Shown: one piece after another, positions 35,899 through 44,811 of the stretch
Layout of the letters: each line of letters begins with the position of its first letter
How positions within the stretch are numbered: the first letter of the stretch is position 1
From: Hyphomonadaceae bacterium
GTDB taxonomy: Bacteria; Pseudomonadota; Alphaproteobacteria; Caulobacterales; Aquidulcibacteraceae
DNA: 64,000 bases
Direction of reading: 5' to 3'
Assembly: GCA_016791365.1 (NCBI GenBank)
Contig: JAEUMT010000026.1
Span: forward strand, 54,284 to 118,283
Notes under the pieces: model-generated
Told to the model about the DNA's origin: nothing
The model's database searches: none
Seen by the model: only the letters and a program-made list of their open reading frames with translations
Position numbers and translations under genes: made by a program

Positions 35899-36927
35899 AT
35901 GTCTGTGGCGCTGATGATTTCCGTCGCCGTGCTCGTGAGCATCCTCGTGCTCGTGGCGATCTTCTACATTACGCGGCGCTATTTCGAAGCGCGCTACGAT
36001 CGCACCTACATCACGCAAGACGATCGCGGTTTTCGTCGTGCGCTTGAAGGCAAGGTTGTGCTCTGGGATTTCGACGAACAGATCGTGAAGGGCCCAACGG
36101 CGCCGCATATCGAGTTTGTCGCGTTGGATCCTTCAACAGGCGCCCGGCGAACGCGCAAACTCATGGATCCGCGCACCGGCGCGATCAACTTGCGTCCGCA
36201 TTATTGTGCGCCGCTGCCATTTGAAGCGGTGACGGCGGATTCGCACAAGGTCATCGTCGATTCACGCGTGCAGTTCAGTTTGAATCGGGCGCTGCTGAAG
36301 CACGTGTATGAGATACAAGAGTTTTCACTGGCGATGGAAAGCCGCATTCAGAGTGCTTTCCGCGCCGAAATCGGAAAACGCAACGACGAGGATTTGCGCG
36401 CGTCACTCCAGGATGTCGAGCGTGGCGCCATCGAGCGCTTGCGCCGTGATGAGAGCGAAGGCGACGAAGCCGGCGAACCTGGTATGGCGCTCGGCGTACG
36501 CTTCCATACGGCGAATTTCACCTACCAGCAGCCCGATGAGTTTGCGGCCGGCGGGCCGGTTGCCATCGTGGGCGCGGCGACTTCGCTGCCGGCGAACGCA
36601 ACGCCGGAGCAGCACGCAGCGGTGCGTGCGCTGGCGCGTGCGGCGGGCGTGCTGACATTACGGCCTCAGCAGATCGATCAGCTCGCGGATGTGTTCAAGA
36701 ACCGCGATCCGGCGGCGCTGACGGCGCTGCTCGCGATCATGGACATGCAGACGCGCCAAAACATCGCCGAAGCGCTGGCGGCCTCTGGTCAGCTGCTGGT
36801 GCTGACGCCGCAGGAATTGGGCCTTATCGGCGCGGCGGCGCAGCGCGAGGCCTTGTCCCGACGTGTGGCGCCGGCGCCAAACCAGCCGCCAAATGGCGGC
36901 GCGCACCTCCCAGAACAGCGGCTCTAG
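35899..36927 (+). CDS. membrane-anchored SPFH/band 7-like protein
   Basis: A 342-aa protein with a single N-terminal membrane helix (residues 3-25) followed by a cytoplasmic or periplasmic domain: FEAVTADSHKVIVDSRVQFSLN is the strand pattern of SPFH (stomatin/prohibitin) domains, and EEFSLAMESRIQSAFRAEIGKR-like helices follow. The C-terminal third is Ala/Gln-rich. ATG 35899 is preferred over the TTG at 35878. The SPFH call is from pattern, not a profile search. Confidence 0.65.
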   Translation: MSVALMISVAVLVSILVLVAIFYITRRYFEARYDRTYITQDDRGFRRALEGKVVLWDFDEQIVKGPTAPHIEFVALDPSTGARRTRKLMDPRTGAINLRPHYCAPLPFEAVTADSHKVIVDSRVQFSLNRALLKHVYEIQEFSLAMESRIQSAFRAEIGKRNDEDLRASLQDVERGAIERLRRDESEGDEAGEPGMALGVRFHTANFTYQQPDEFAAGGPVAIVGAATSLPANATPEQHAAVRALARAAGVLTLRPQQIDQLADVFKNRDPAALTALLAIMDMQTRQNIAEALAASGQLLVLTPQELGLIGAAAQREALSRRVAPAPNQPPNGGAHLPEQRL

Positions 36928-37030
36928 GGCGGCTGCGGCGCCTCTGACGCTTGCATCGGAGGCGGAACACACGCCAAGAGAGTCCCGGGGCAGGCTGGTA
37001 GCTGCGCGCCTCGCGAGGGAGTGATCCTGC

Positions 37031-37306
37031 TTGAACGGATTGAGGCTGTTGCTCGCCCTTGCGGCGTTCGCGGGAATGATTGTGCTCTGCGTGCTCGGCT
37101 GGAATTACGGCGGCATGGGCGGGCTCATCGGCGGCGCACTGGGCTTTGTGATCCGCCTCGGCGGACGCGGCCTCGATTGGGGTGAGCGGCTCGGCAATGG
37201 CTATGTCGGCGCTTTGATGGGCATGCCGGTCGGATTGCTGATCGGCGGATTCCTGACGGTGGGCGCGCCCTATCTCCTCACGATGATCAACTCTCAGCCC
37301 CAATAA
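37031..37306 (+). CDS. small Gly-rich membrane protein
   Basis: A 91-aa protein with three hydrophobic segments (about residues 3-21, 26-42 and 57-85) full of Gly-Gly pairs, the middle one with GGMGGLIGGALGF. It starts at TTG 37031, preceded by AGGGAG nine bases upstream. No family was recognised. It stands 103 bases after the SPFH-like gene and may share its transcript. Confidence 0.6.
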   Translation: MNGLRLLLALAAFAGMIVLCVLGWNYGGMGGLIGGALGFVIRLGGRGLDWGERLGNGYVGALMGMPVGLLIGGFLTVGAPYLLTMINSQPQ

Positions 37307-37393
37307 GAACCAAAACCACGCGCTTGCTCCCATGAACAGGGGAGGCAGGTCGTTCTCGAACGCCCGTAGCTTCTTCCGGAGGCGGAGGTTCTC

Positions 37394-37897
37394 ATGCGTG
37401 CAGTGTTCTTGGCGTTCGCGATCGGTTTGATATCCGCCAGTGCGTTGGCGCAGGAAAAGCCGCCGAACACCGCCGCGCAGATCAACTATAGCGGCTTCCG
37501 CAATCTGACCGGCGAGGTTGAGCGCTATCGCGCCGATCGTTTGGTCTCATTGGCGGATTTCCAACGCATGGCGCGCGAGCCCAACACGATCGTGCTCGAC
37601 GCACGTTCGGCCGATGCGTTCAGGGAAGGTCACATCGATCGCGCGATCAGCCTCCCGTTCACGGACTTCACCGATCGGAGTCTGCGCGACGCGTTGCGCG
37701 ATCCGAACGTGCGCATCCTGATCTACTGCAACAACAATTTCTCGAATAACGCAGCGCCCGTGATCCTCAAGCGCGTTGAGCTGGCGCTCAACATCCAGAC
37801 GTTCATCAACCTCTACGGCTACGGCTATCGCAACGTGTATGAGTTGGGCGACGTTGTTGATTTCAACGATCCGGCGGTTGGTTGGGTGCGGAGTTAG
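37394..37897 (+). CDS. periplasmic rhodanese-like protein
   Basis: A 167-aa protein with a signal peptide (MRAVFLAFAIGLISASALAQ, cleavage near residue 20) and a rhodanese domain. SLADFQRMA opens it, VLDARSADAFREGHIDRAISLPF is the CH2A-like motif, and ILIYCNNNFSN holds the catalytic Cys. The loop is Cys-Asn-Asn-Asn, unlike the thiosulfate sulfurtransferase loops, so the substrate is not evident. GGAGG lies 5 bases before the ATG. Confidence 0.82.
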   Translation: MRAVFLAFAIGLISASALAQEKPPNTAAQINYSGFRNLTGEVERYRADRLVSLADFQRMAREPNTIVLDARSADAFREGHIDRAISLPFTDFTDRSLRDALRDPNVRILIYCNNNFSNNAAPVILKRVELALNIQTFINLYGYGYRNVYELGDVVDFNDPAVGWVRS

Positions 37898-37934
37898 CGC
37901 CGGAGGCAAATCGCGCTGCCACCGACCCGGCGAC

Positions 37935-37961
37935 GGCTGCGATCTCGGTCAGATCGCAGCC
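37935..37961. terminator. hairpin between convergent genes
   Basis: A perfect 11-base stem GGCTGCGATCT/AGATCGCAGCC with a 5-base loop lies between the rhodanese gene and the convergent small periplasmic gene. There is no T tract, so termination is probable but not certain. Confidence 0.55.
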
Positions 37962-37984
37962 GCGCCTGATGCGGATGCTATTCC

Positions 37985-38368
37985 CTAGTTCTCAGCGAAA
38001 AGCCGGACGGTCGCGGTGCGGCGGCGGAAGCTGGTTTCCTCATACACCATGGCGACACGCGTAATGTTTCGATCGCCGCCATTGAGATCGATGGCGCGTG
38101 TGCACTCACCCGGGTTGATGCGTTGACGGACGGAGACGTCTTGGTGGCCGCCGTTGGCATAGAAGACGTCAAGGTCGTAGAAGTGCACCGGATTGCGATA
38201 AACGCAGAGTTTAATGCGTTCGAATTGGCGCGGGCCTTCCAGCACGATAACGTCACGATCGGTGCCATCGCGCACCTCGCGCACGCCGACTTGCGTCCAC
38301 GCCGCGGCAGGTGTTGCGCACGCAGCCAGCATCACCAATGCACCAGCAAAAATTGCCTTCAAAGTCAC
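37985..38368 (-). CDS. small periplasmic protein, DUF2541-like
   Basis: A 127-aa protein from GTG 38368 with GGAGG five bases upstream. A signal peptide ends at TPAAAW, and the hydrophobic stretch also contains LAAC, so a lipoprotein is possible. The mature domain reads VREVRDGTDRDVI, RIKLCVYRNPVHFYDLDVFYANGG, and ends in a beta strand region. The pattern resembles the small YaaI/DUF2541 proteins, but this is a weak identification. Confidence 0.6.
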   Translation of the reverse strand: MTLKAIFAGALVMLAACATPAAAWTQVGVREVRDGTDRDVIVLEGPRQFERIKLCVYRNPVHFYDLDVFYANGGHQDVSVRQRINPGECTRAIDLNGGDRNITRVAMVYEETSFRRRTATVRLFAEN

Positions 38369-38450
38369 GTTCGCCTCCAGCGATCAGGCCCTCACGTCCA
38401 TTGAAACGGACGCACAGGGTCTTTCCGTCGCTGAAATTGCGAAATGCCGG

Positions 38451-39122
38451 TTACGGACGTTCGTAGGGCGCGCCGGTGCGCACGCTTTCGCGGATATCGC
38501 CCAGCACGAGCGTGTTTTCCTCGTTCGCCGGTTCAAGCCGCATCGCGGCGCGCGCATCTGCTTCGGCCAGTTCGTAGGAACGCTGATTCATTCGCGCGGT
38601 GGCGCGCAGCCGGTGGGCGAGTGCGTTTTCCGGGCGAATGTCGAGCGAGCGTGACAGGTCTTCTTCCGCAAGGCGCCAGTCGCGTTCCATCGCGTATGCG
38701 CGGGCGCGATCGATAAGCAGGTCAGGCAATTGCTCCGGCGTGCTTTGGAGAGCGGTGATTGCGCGCGTAAAATTGCTGCGTGCTTGCGAAGGTTCGAGGG
38801 CGAGGAGCCACGCGTTGCCGGCTTGCGACCACAATTGCGCGCGCAGGCCCGAGTTCTCCGGGTTCACAGCGCTCGCGAGTGAAGTCAGCCGTCGCGCGCC
38901 TTCGTCAAATCGGTTCTGGGCGATGAGCGCCATCGCAGCGCAGCGATACGCGTGCACGGATTGCGCTTCCGCGGCCCATGCCATGCCTTCCTCGTAGGCG
39001 CGCACCGGATCGTCTTCGACCAGCTGCAGGCATTGCGCGAAACGCTCGCCGATGGCGCCGGTCGGCGCGAGGGCGGATTGCGCCAAGGCAAGCGGAATGA
39101 TCAGGGCGGCGAACATCGACAT
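38451..39122 (-). CDS. periplasmic TPR-like protein
   Basis: A 223-aa protein with a short signal-like start (MSMFAALIIPLALAQSALA) and then an all-helical body of about five TPR-like helix pairs. The last two units are the clearest (DWRLAEEDLSRSLDIRPEN and SYELAEADARAAMRLEPAN). Such repeats mediate protein-protein contact. A second ATG sits two codons in. No enzyme motif is present. Confidence 0.72.
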   Translation of the reverse strand: MSMFAALIIPLALAQSALAPTGAIGERFAQCLQLVEDDPVRAYEEGMAWAAEAQSVHAYRCAAMALIAQNRFDEGARRLTSLASAVNPENSGLRAQLWSQAGNAWLLALEPSQARSNFTRAITALQSTPEQLPDLLIDRARAYAMERDWRLAEEDLSRSLDIRPENALAHRLRATARMNQRSYELAEADARAAMRLEPANEENTLVLGDIRESVRTGAPYERP

Positions 39123-39201
39123 GAACTCTAGGACTCCCCGTCGTCCCCCTCAGGACGGTCCACCGATGCCCGAAAGAGCGGGCAATTCCAAGACACCCCG
39201 C

Positions 39202-39963
39202 TCAGTGCGCGAGCTGCCTGGCAAGCGCCGCCGCCTGTTTCACCAGCTCCTTGAGGTCTTCAGGGCGTGACAATCGATGGTCGCCATCCTTGATCAGATG
39301 CAGCAATGCGTTGTCGGTTGTTATCAGGCTGGCGAGTTCGATGACGTGCTCACGCGGGACGTCGGGGTCCGCCTGGCCCTGGAGGATATAGCAGGGGCCG
39401 TTGAAGGGTATCGGCCCATCCATGACGAGGTGTTTGCGCCCATCCTCGATGAGGTCGCGGGTGATGATGTTGGGCTCCGGCGAATATTCGGAGGGCTGTT
39501 CGAGGCGACCGTTCGCCAGCATCTGTCGCTGCTCTTTTGGCGTAAGTCGGCGCCATATGAGCCGTTCTGTGAAGTCCGCTGCCGGCGCGATCAGCAACAG
39601 CCCCGACACCCGATCTGGGCGCGCGCGGGCGGCCAATAGCGCCAGCCAGCCCCCCATGGACGAGCCGACCAGTACAAGCGGGCCGCTGGTGAGCTGATCG
39701 AGCACCGCGAGCGTGTCGCCAAGCCAGCTTGAGATCGTGCCGTCTTCGAACCTGCCGCCGGACCGGCCGTGGCCGGAATAATCAAATCGGACAAAGGCTT
39801 GGCCGGTTTCGTGCGCCCAGTCCGCGAGCGTCTGCGCCTTCGTGCCGGCCATGTCCGATTTGAAGCCGCCGAGCCAGACAAAGGTCGGGCTGTCGCCCTC
39901 GACCCGCTCGTAGGCGATCCGTACCCCTTGATGCTCAAAAGCCTCGATTTGGCCGAGCGCCAT
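39202..39963 (-). CDS. alpha/beta hydrolase
   Basis: A 253-aa cytoplasmic hydrolase with the nucleophile elbow GSSMGG (Ser near residue 100), the acid in QGQADPDVP and the catalytic His in GDHRLSR. VWLGGFKSDMAGTKAQ near the N-terminus resembles ABHD10-type esterases. It is probably an esterase or thioesterase; the substrate is unknown. It is divergent from the glycosyltransferase genes. Confidence 0.88.
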   Translation of the reverse strand: MALGQIEAFEHQGVRIAYERVEGDSPTFVWLGGFKSDMAGTKAQTLADWAHETGQAFVRFDYSGHGRSGGRFEDGTISSWLGDTLAVLDQLTSGPLVLVGSSMGGWLALLAARARPDRVSGLLLIAPAADFTERLIWRRLTPKEQRQMLANGRLEQPSEYSPEPNIITRDLIEDGRKHLVMDGPIPFNGPCYILQGQADPDVPREHVIELASLITTDNALLHLIKDGDHRLSRPEDLKELVKQAAALARQLAH

Positions 39964-40018
39964 GGCTTACTCCGGGGGCGGCGGCGGGTGAGCAAAACCG
40001 CCCAATACCGCGCGTTTA

Positions 40019-41299
40019 ATGAATCTAAGCGCCTTGTTAAGCAAAACCGTTATCAAACATCGGTTTAGCCGGAACGGGCGGGCAACGGGCAAACGTCGAG
40101 CATTGCAAGAAGGTCACAACCTGACGGTTCTGCAAGTAACTCCTGAGCTTAACGCTGGCGGGGTCGAGAGGACTACGCTTGAAATTGCGGAAGCAATCAG
40201 CCGCGCCGGGGGGCTCGCTTTGGTTGCCACCGCCGGCGGTCGTCTTGAGCCGGACCTCAAGACGGCCGGCGGCGAATTGATCCGCATTCCAGCGGCGTCC
40301 AAAAATCCGATCACGCTCATCGCTAACGCGTTCAAGCTCGCGAAGATCGCGCGCGAACGCAACGTGCGGATCATCCACGCGCGCTCGCGCGCTCCGGCAT
40401 GGAGCGCGATGCTCGCCGCGCGCATGGCGCAGGTGCCGTTCGTGACCACGTATCACGGCATCTACAACGCCAAGTCGCCCCTGAAAGCGTTCTACAATTC
40501 GGTGATGGCGCGCGGCGACGCGATCATCGCCAATTCCGAGTTTACGCGCGAACATATCCTCACCAATCATGATGTCATGCCGGAGCGCATCACCGCCATT
40601 CCGCGCGGCGTTGATCTCGACGTGTTTGATGTTGCGAAGATCAGCGCCGATGACATTGCAGCGTTGCGTACAAAATGGGGCGTAAGCTCCGGTCAATGCG
40701 TCGTACTTGTTCCCGCGCGTCTTACGCGCTGGAAAGGTCAGATGGTGCTGATCGAAGCGGTGCGGTTGCTGCAGCAACGCCGCCCCAATGCGATCAAGGT
40801 GATCATTGCCGGCGATGATCAGGGCCGGCGTGCTTACAGCCAGGAAATGCTTTCCGCGATTAAAGCCGGCGGACTGCAAGATGTCGTTTCGCTTGTCGGC
40901 CACCTGAGGCAGATGCCTTTGGCGTTCGCGGCTTCCGACATGGCGGTGTTCCCCGTCATTGAACCGGAAGCCTTCGGACGCGGCGCCGTTGAAGCCGAAG
41001 CGATGGGCGTTCCAGTCATCGCTTCCAATCTCGGCGGCTACACCGAAACGGTCGTGGAGGGCGTAACCGGCTTTCTCGTACCGGCGGGCGCGGCGGGGCC
41101 GCTGTGTGGCGCAATAGAACGAATGGTCGATGCGGGAGCGGAAAAACGCGCTGATATGGGGAAAATGGGCCAGGAGCGCGTGCGCGCGCTTTATTCAAAG
41201 CTCGCCCTGCAATCGGCCACATTAGCGGTTTACCAACGAGTTATAGGCGAAGCCGAATCCCGCAAGGCCGACAAGGCAGCGGCGCGGCCGGTGCTCTAG
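40019..41299 (+). CDS. glycosyltransferase family 4
   Basis: A 426-aa GT-B enzyme. The N-terminal domain begins at VLQVTPELNAGGVERTTLEIA (after about 35 basic residues that may be non-native), with HARSRAPAWSAMLAAR and TYHGIYN. The C-terminal domain has PARLTRWKGQMVLIEA and the nucleotide-sugar motif EPEAFGRGAVEAEAMGVPV with its two Glu. It would transfer a sugar to a lipid or polysaccharide acceptor, probably for lipopolysaccharide, given the GT9 gene 10 bases downstream. Confidence 0.88.
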   Translation: MNLSALLSKTVIKHRFSRNGRATGKRRALQEGHNLTVLQVTPELNAGGVERTTLEIAEAISRAGGLALVATAGGRLEPDLKTAGGELIRIPAASKNPITLIANAFKLAKIARERNVRIIHARSRAPAWSAMLAARMAQVPFVTTYHGIYNAKSPLKAFYNSVMARGDAIIANSEFTREHILTNHDVMPERITAIPRGVDLDVFDVAKISADDIAALRTKWGVSSGQCVVLVPARLTRWKGQMVLIEAVRLLQQRRPNAIKVIIAGDDQGRRAYSQEMLSAIKAGGLQDVVSLVGHLRQMPLAFAASDMAVFPVIEPEAFGRGAVEAEAMGVPVIASNLGGYTETVVEGVTGFLVPAGAAGPLCGAIERMVDAGAEKRADMGKMGQERVRALYSKLALQSATLAVYQRVIGEAESRKADKAAARPVL

Positions 41300-41309
41300 G
41301 AGAGAATGT

Positions 41310-42323
41310 ATGATCTGGCGGAAGCCAGCTGCGGAAGCGGACGGCGATACAAGCGCCAAGCGCGTGTTGGTCATCCAACTCGGCGGCATCTCCACATTCA
41401 TTCAAGCGCTCGCCGCGGCGAAGCGCATTCGCGAAGAACACGTCGGCGCGCGCATTACGCTGCTCACTACCGAGACGACGAAAGAGCTTGCCGAGAAGGC
41501 GCCGTACTTCGATGCGGTCGAAGCCGATGGCAAGCCAACCGAGCCGCAAGCGATCACCGCGTTGATCAAGCGCCTGCGTGGCGCGAAGTACGACATGGTC
41601 TATGATCTCGAAGGGTCGAGCCGGACGAGCAATTATTTTCAGGGTCTGCGCCCCTGGCCGCCGAAATGGTCCGGCCCTGTCGCGGGCGCGAGCCACGCCT
41701 TTATTGGCGCTGATCGCGTGTTCGCCCATCCGCTTGATCGCTTCGCCGCGCAGCTTGCCGTGGCGGGCTTGAGCGAAGCGCCGTTGATGCCTGAGTTGAG
41801 CTGGCTGCGTTCGGTGATGCGCGATGCGCCGCGCATGCAGCCCGACTATTTCGGTCTGCGCGGGCCGTATGTCTTGCTGATGCCGCGCGGCTCCGATGTG
41901 GAGTCGAACCGCCGCTGGCCCGAGGACAAGTACATCGATCTGGCCAAGCGCATCGCCAACAATGGCGTGACGCCGGTGGTTCTAGGCGGCACGGACGAGC
42001 GGGCAATTGGCGCGGCGATCGCCAAGGCCGAGCCGCGCGTGAAGAACCTGGTCACCCGTCCCGATCTCTTCCAGTCGATCTGCCTGGCTGAACGCGCCTC
42101 CTTCGCGGTAGGCGACGATGTCGAGCTGATGCATGTGGCGGCCGCCGCCGGCGCGCCTTGCCTGGTGTTCCTAAGCTCCACGGCCAAGGGCGCGCCCGCC
42201 GCGCCTCGTGGACGGAGCGGGGTGGTGGAATTCACCGCCGCGGTGATCGCCGACCTGCCGGTCGACCAGGTTGATCGCCAACTCCGCAATTGCGGCGTCT
42301 ATAGACACGCCGCTACCGCTTGA
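41310..42323 (+). CDS. glycosyltransferase family 9 (heptosyltransferase-like)
   Basis: A 337-aa enzyme with VLVIQLGGISTFIQALAAAKRI at the N-terminus, the position where GT9 enzymes have LGDxxxxxP, a middle YDLEGSSRTSNYFQGL, and the C-terminal DDVELMHVAAAAGAPCLVFLSS donor site. The second half keeps the PRGSDVESNRRWPEDKY segment of GT9 enzymes. AGGAGAG precedes the ATG. With the GT4 gene it likely adds sugars to the lipopolysaccharide core; the sugar is not known. Confidence 0.85.
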   Translation: MIWRKPAAEADGDTSAKRVLVIQLGGISTFIQALAAAKRIREEHVGARITLLTTETTKELAEKAPYFDAVEADGKPTEPQAITALIKRLRGAKYDMVYDLEGSSRTSNYFQGLRPWPPKWSGPVAGASHAFIGADRVFAHPLDRFAAQLAVAGLSEAPLMPELSWLRSVMRDAPRMQPDYFGLRGPYVLLMPRGSDVESNRRWPEDKYIDLAKRIANNGVTPVVLGGTDERAIGAAIAKAEPRVKNLVTRPDLFQSICLAERASFAVGDDVELMHVAAAAGAPCLVFLSSTAKGAPAAPRGRSGVVEFTAAVIADLPVDQVDRQLRNCGVYRHAATA

Positions 42324-42360
42324 TGCGGAGCCAATGACAAGCAATATTCTAAGTGTGAGT

Positions 42361-42380
42361 CCGCGCCTGAAAGGGCGCGG
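42361..42380 (+). other. hairpin in the GT9-infC gap
   Basis: CCGCGCC pairs with GGCGCGG around a 6-base loop, 38 bases after the GT9 stop and about 27 bases before the infC SD. A short T run follows only after ten more bases, so it may be a weak terminator or a structured infC leader. Confidence 0.45.
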
Positions 42381-42406
42381 CGCTCATGCGTTTTATCAAC
42401 AACCAC

Positions 42407-42422
42407 AGGAGAATGCCCGATA
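42407..42422 (+). promoter_or_regulatory. ribosome binding site and AUA start of infC
   Basis: AGGAG at 42407-42411 is followed after 8 bases by ATA at 42420-42422, which is in frame with infC. No ATG, GTG or TTG lies in that frame between the SD and GTG 42471. infC of other bacteria starts with AUU or another near-cognate codon that IF3 itself discriminates against, an autoregulation device. Confidence 0.7.
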
Positions 42423-42968
42423 GCCAGACGTCCGTACGCCGCGCCGCCCCCCTCAAAGGATGGCCCGCGGGTGAATGAGGATATCCGCGGAGTTCCACGC
42501 GTGCTCCTCATCGATGCCGAAGGAGAGAAGCAAGGCGAAATGCCCATCTCGGCCGCGCTGGATGCAGCGCGCGAAGCTGGCCTCGATCTGGTCGAGGTGG
42601 CGCCCCAATCTGTCCCGCCTGTCTGCAAAATTCTCGACTACGGCAAGTTCCGGTTCGAGGAGCAGAAGAAGAAGGCCGAGACGCGCAAGAAGGCCAAGCG
42701 GGTCGAACTCAAGGAAATCAAAGTTCGTCCGAACATCGATGACCACGATTACGAAGTGAAGATGAAGGCCATTCATCGCTTCTTCGAAGAGGGCGACAAG
42801 GTGAAGGTCACCCTGCGCTTCCGTGGTCGTGAGATGCAGCACACCAATCTCGGCATGGATCTGCTCGATCGCATGCGCACCGAGCTCGATGGCATCGCCA
42901 AGGTCGAGCACGAGCCGCGCTTCGAAGGCCGCCAGGTCGTCATGGTGATGGCCCCGCGCGCCTCATAA
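42420..42968 (+). CDS. infC: translation initiation factor IF-3
   Basis: IF-3 binds the 30S subunit and checks start codon and initiator tRNA pairing. Read from ATA 42420 the protein is 182 aa and begins with ARRPYAAPP then [12 protein letters not shown], the extended N-terminus normal for alphaproteobacterial IF-3; the GTG at 42471 would remove it. N-domain: [19 protein letters not shown] to [19 protein letters not shown]-domain: [19 protein letters not shown] to [13 protein letters not shown]. The near-cognate start implies feedback control of its own translation. Confidence 0.93.
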   Translation: MARRPYAAPPPSKDGPRVNEDIRGVPRVLLIDAEGEKQGEMPISAALDAAREAGLDLVEVAPQSVPPVCKILDYGKFRFEEQKKKAETRKKAKRVELKEIKVRPNIDDHDYEVKMKAIHRFFEEGDKVKVTLRFRGREMQHTNLGMDLLDRMRTELDGIAKVEHEPRFEGRQVVMVMAPRAS

Positions 42969-43023
42969 GCCGCTGTTCAGGCCAGGGCGTCTTAGATCGC
43001 TGCAAATACGGAGAGACGTTTTC

Positions 43024-43455
43024 ATGCGTGCCATTCTGTTTGCGGCTTTCGCCCTGGCTGCCTGCGCGACCAATGATGGCGGCCTCGGTCCGCAAACGCC
43101 GTTGCCGCACCACATCCAAATGGACCTCGCCCAGCGCGCCGAAGCGCTTCGCGCGCGAGGCGTGGTTGCGGCGGGGATCAACGAGACGGCTGATCTCGGC
43201 GACGGTCTGCGCATTCGTCCGCTTGAAGTGCTGGAAGACAGCCGCTGCCCGCAAAATGCGCGCTGCGTTTGGGCCGGCCGCTTGCGTCTGCGTGTGAACG
43301 TCGAAGGCGTTGGCGAGCGCGAAATCGCTGACGACGCAGGCGTCATTCAAACGCCGCGCGGCGCCTTCGAACTCGTCGCGATTTCGCCCGGTCCTTGGAT
43401 CGACTGGCCCGAAGGCGCCAAGCCGCCATACCGTTTCGGTTTTCGCCGCGGCTAA
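43024..43455 (+). CDS. hypothetical lipoprotein
   Basis: A 143-aa protein with a lipobox (FALAAC, Cys about residue 14). The mature part holds a Cys pair in EDSRCPQNARCVWAGRLRLRV, a segment I have seen in uncharacterised small lipoproteins where a strand-rich domain follows. GGAGAG precedes the ATG by 8 bases. It lies between infC and rpmI but is probably not part of translation; its 3' end overlaps the convergent membrane gene by 4 bases. Confidence 0.75.
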   Translation: MRAILFAAFALAACATNDGGLGPQTPLPHHIQMDLAQRAEALRARGVVAAGINETADLGDGLRIRPLEVLEDSRCPQNARCVWAGRLRLRVNVEGVGEREIADDAGVIQTPRGAFELVAISPGPWIDWPEGAKPPYRFGFRRG

Positions 43456-43877
43456 CCCCGCGAGTAGGGCCGGCGCTTGGTCATGATCCACATGTTGCCG
43501 AACAAGAGCAGTAGCGCGATGCCGAACGCGACCGCGTTGAAGATCGGAATGCGCTGGGCGTTGGCGGTGACGAATGCCTCGGCGCGTGTGCGCGCTTCAC
43601 TGTTGGCGGCGGCTTCCGCCGCTTGCTTGGCCTGATCGCCGGCGAAGCCGAAATCGACGCTGGGCGGAAGGCCAACCGCGGCCAAGCTGACGCCCCCTAC
43701 CGCCGGCAGCCTCGCCGGGGCATAGGCGAGATGGGTGCCGAAAGCGATGACAAGCGTCGCCAGGATGGCCGTGAGCCAGCGCGAACCGGCGATCGCCGAG
43801 AGCGAGCCGGTGACCTTCTGCTTTTCCTCGCGGAAAATCTCCTTGGCCTCGGCCAGGGATGTTGGCTGCCGCACCAT
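43452..43877 (-). CDS. membrane protein with two helices
   Basis: A 141-aa protein from ATG 43877 (GGGAG eight bases upstream). The N-terminus is a charged helix (SLAEAKEIFREEKQKV), then one membrane helix at about residues 34-55, an Ala-rich helical region with Gln/Glu, and a second membrane helix at about 110-132 ending in basic residues. No family was recognised. It is transcribed against infC and the ribosomal genes. Confidence 0.65.
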   Translation of the reverse strand: MVRQPTSLAEAKEIFREEKQKVTGSLSAIAGSRWLTAILATLVIAFGTHLAYAPARLPAVGGVSLAAVGLPPSVDFGFAGDQAKQAAEAAANSEARTRAEAFVTANAQRIPIFNAVAFGIALLLLFGNMWIMTKRRPYSRG

Positions 43878-44068
43878 TCGGTTTGCTCCCACCTGGGGCC
43901 AGACTAACCATGCCGGGCGCTCGGGTCCAAGGGTCCGCAGCCGCCTTGCCGGCCCGGAACCCCTATGCTATCAGCCCCGCCTTCTTGGGTGGCCCGGCCT
44001 GTACGGCATGCCGTGGCGACCCTTTTTGCGTGGGGTTTCGGCCTTGCGCCTGATCCAAAGAGGATGAA

Positions 44069-44272
44069 ATGCCGAAAATGAAGACCAAGAGCGGCGTCAA
44101 AAAACGCTTCAAGCTCACGGCCTCGGGCAAGGTGAAGGCTGGCGTAGCCGGCAAACGCCACCGCCTGATCGGCCACAACGGGAAATACATCCGCCAAAAC
44201 CGCGGCACCTCGACGATTGCAGAGCCGGACGCAAAGCGCGTGAAGCTCTGGATCCCTTACGGCCTCGATTGA
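44069..44272 (+). CDS. rpmI: 50S ribosomal protein L35
   Basis: A 67-aa basic protein starting [20 protein letters not shown], the L35 signature, with [13 protein letters not shown] later. AGAGG precedes the ATG. The 191-base gap upstream should hold the promoter and leader of rpmI-rplT; I could not identify a confident promoter. Confidence 0.97.
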   Translation: MPKMKTKSGVKKRFKLTASGKVKAGVAGKRHRLIGHNGKYIRQNRGTSTIAEPDAKRVKLWIPYGLD

Positions 44273-44286
44273 GCGGAGACTGACCC

Positions 44287-44643
44287 ATGGCACGCGTTAA
44301 AGGCGGCGTCACCGCGCACGCCCGTCACAAGAAAGTTCTGAAAAAGGCGAAGGGCTATTACGGCCGTCGCTCGAACACCTTCCGCACCGCGAACGCCGCG
44401 GTCGAGAAGGCTGGTCTCTACGCCTACCGCGATCGCAAGGCCAAGAAGCGCAGCTTCCGCGCGCTCTGGATCGTGCGCATCAACGCCGCGGTTCGCGAAG
44501 AGGGCCTCACGTACTCGCGATTTATCAGCGGGCTCGCCAAGGCGGGTATCACGCTGGACCGCAAGGTCATGGCCGATATCGCCATGAATGAGCCCACGGC
44601 TTTCAAAGGCCTGATCACCCAGGCCCAAGCCGCACTGAAATAA
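44287..44643 (+). CDS. rplT: 50S ribosomal protein L20
   Basis: A 118-aa protein starting [19 protein letters not shown], with [21 protein letters not shown] and the C-terminal [14 protein letters not shown]20 helps assemble the 50S subunit and in some bacteria represses its own operon by binding the leader. It follows rpmI by 14 bases. Confidence 0.97.
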   Translation: MARVKGGVTAHARHKKVLKKAKGYYGRRSNTFRTANAAVEKAGLYAYRDRKAKKRSFRALWIVRINAAVREEGLTYSRFISGLAKAGITLDRKVMADIAMNEPTAFKGLITQAQAALK

Positions 44644-44656
44644 CACTCCGTGGTTT

Positions 44657-44799
44657 CCTCCCCCGCGAAGCGGGGGAGGTGGCCGCGAAGCGGCCGGAGG
44701 GGGCGCAACCGCGCGAGTGCTTGCAAGCACAGCGGCGCACCGCCCCCTCAGTCAGCCCGCTTCGCGGTCTGACAGCTCCCCCGTGAACGGGTGAGCAAA
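44657..44799 (+). repeat. multi-hairpin intergenic repeat, copy 2
   Basis: Modules in order: CCTCCCCCGC/GCGGGGGAGG hairpin, GGCCGCGAAGCGGCC stem, GGAGGGGGCG, a short unrelated centre with a GTGCTTGCAAGCAC palindrome, GCCCCCTCAGTCAG, and a terminal hairpin CTCCCCCGTGAACGGGTGAG followed by CAAAA. It fills the rplT-pheS gap. Its last bases (GTGAGC) form a false in-frame start for pheS. Confidence 0.88.
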
Positions 44800-44811
44800 A
44801 AGGACGGCGCC

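Noticed and set aside
44008..44067. 19-codon ORF ending just before rpmI, as a possible leader peptide
   Set aside because: There is no SD before its ATG and no run of regulatory codons; the region is better read as an untranslated leader.
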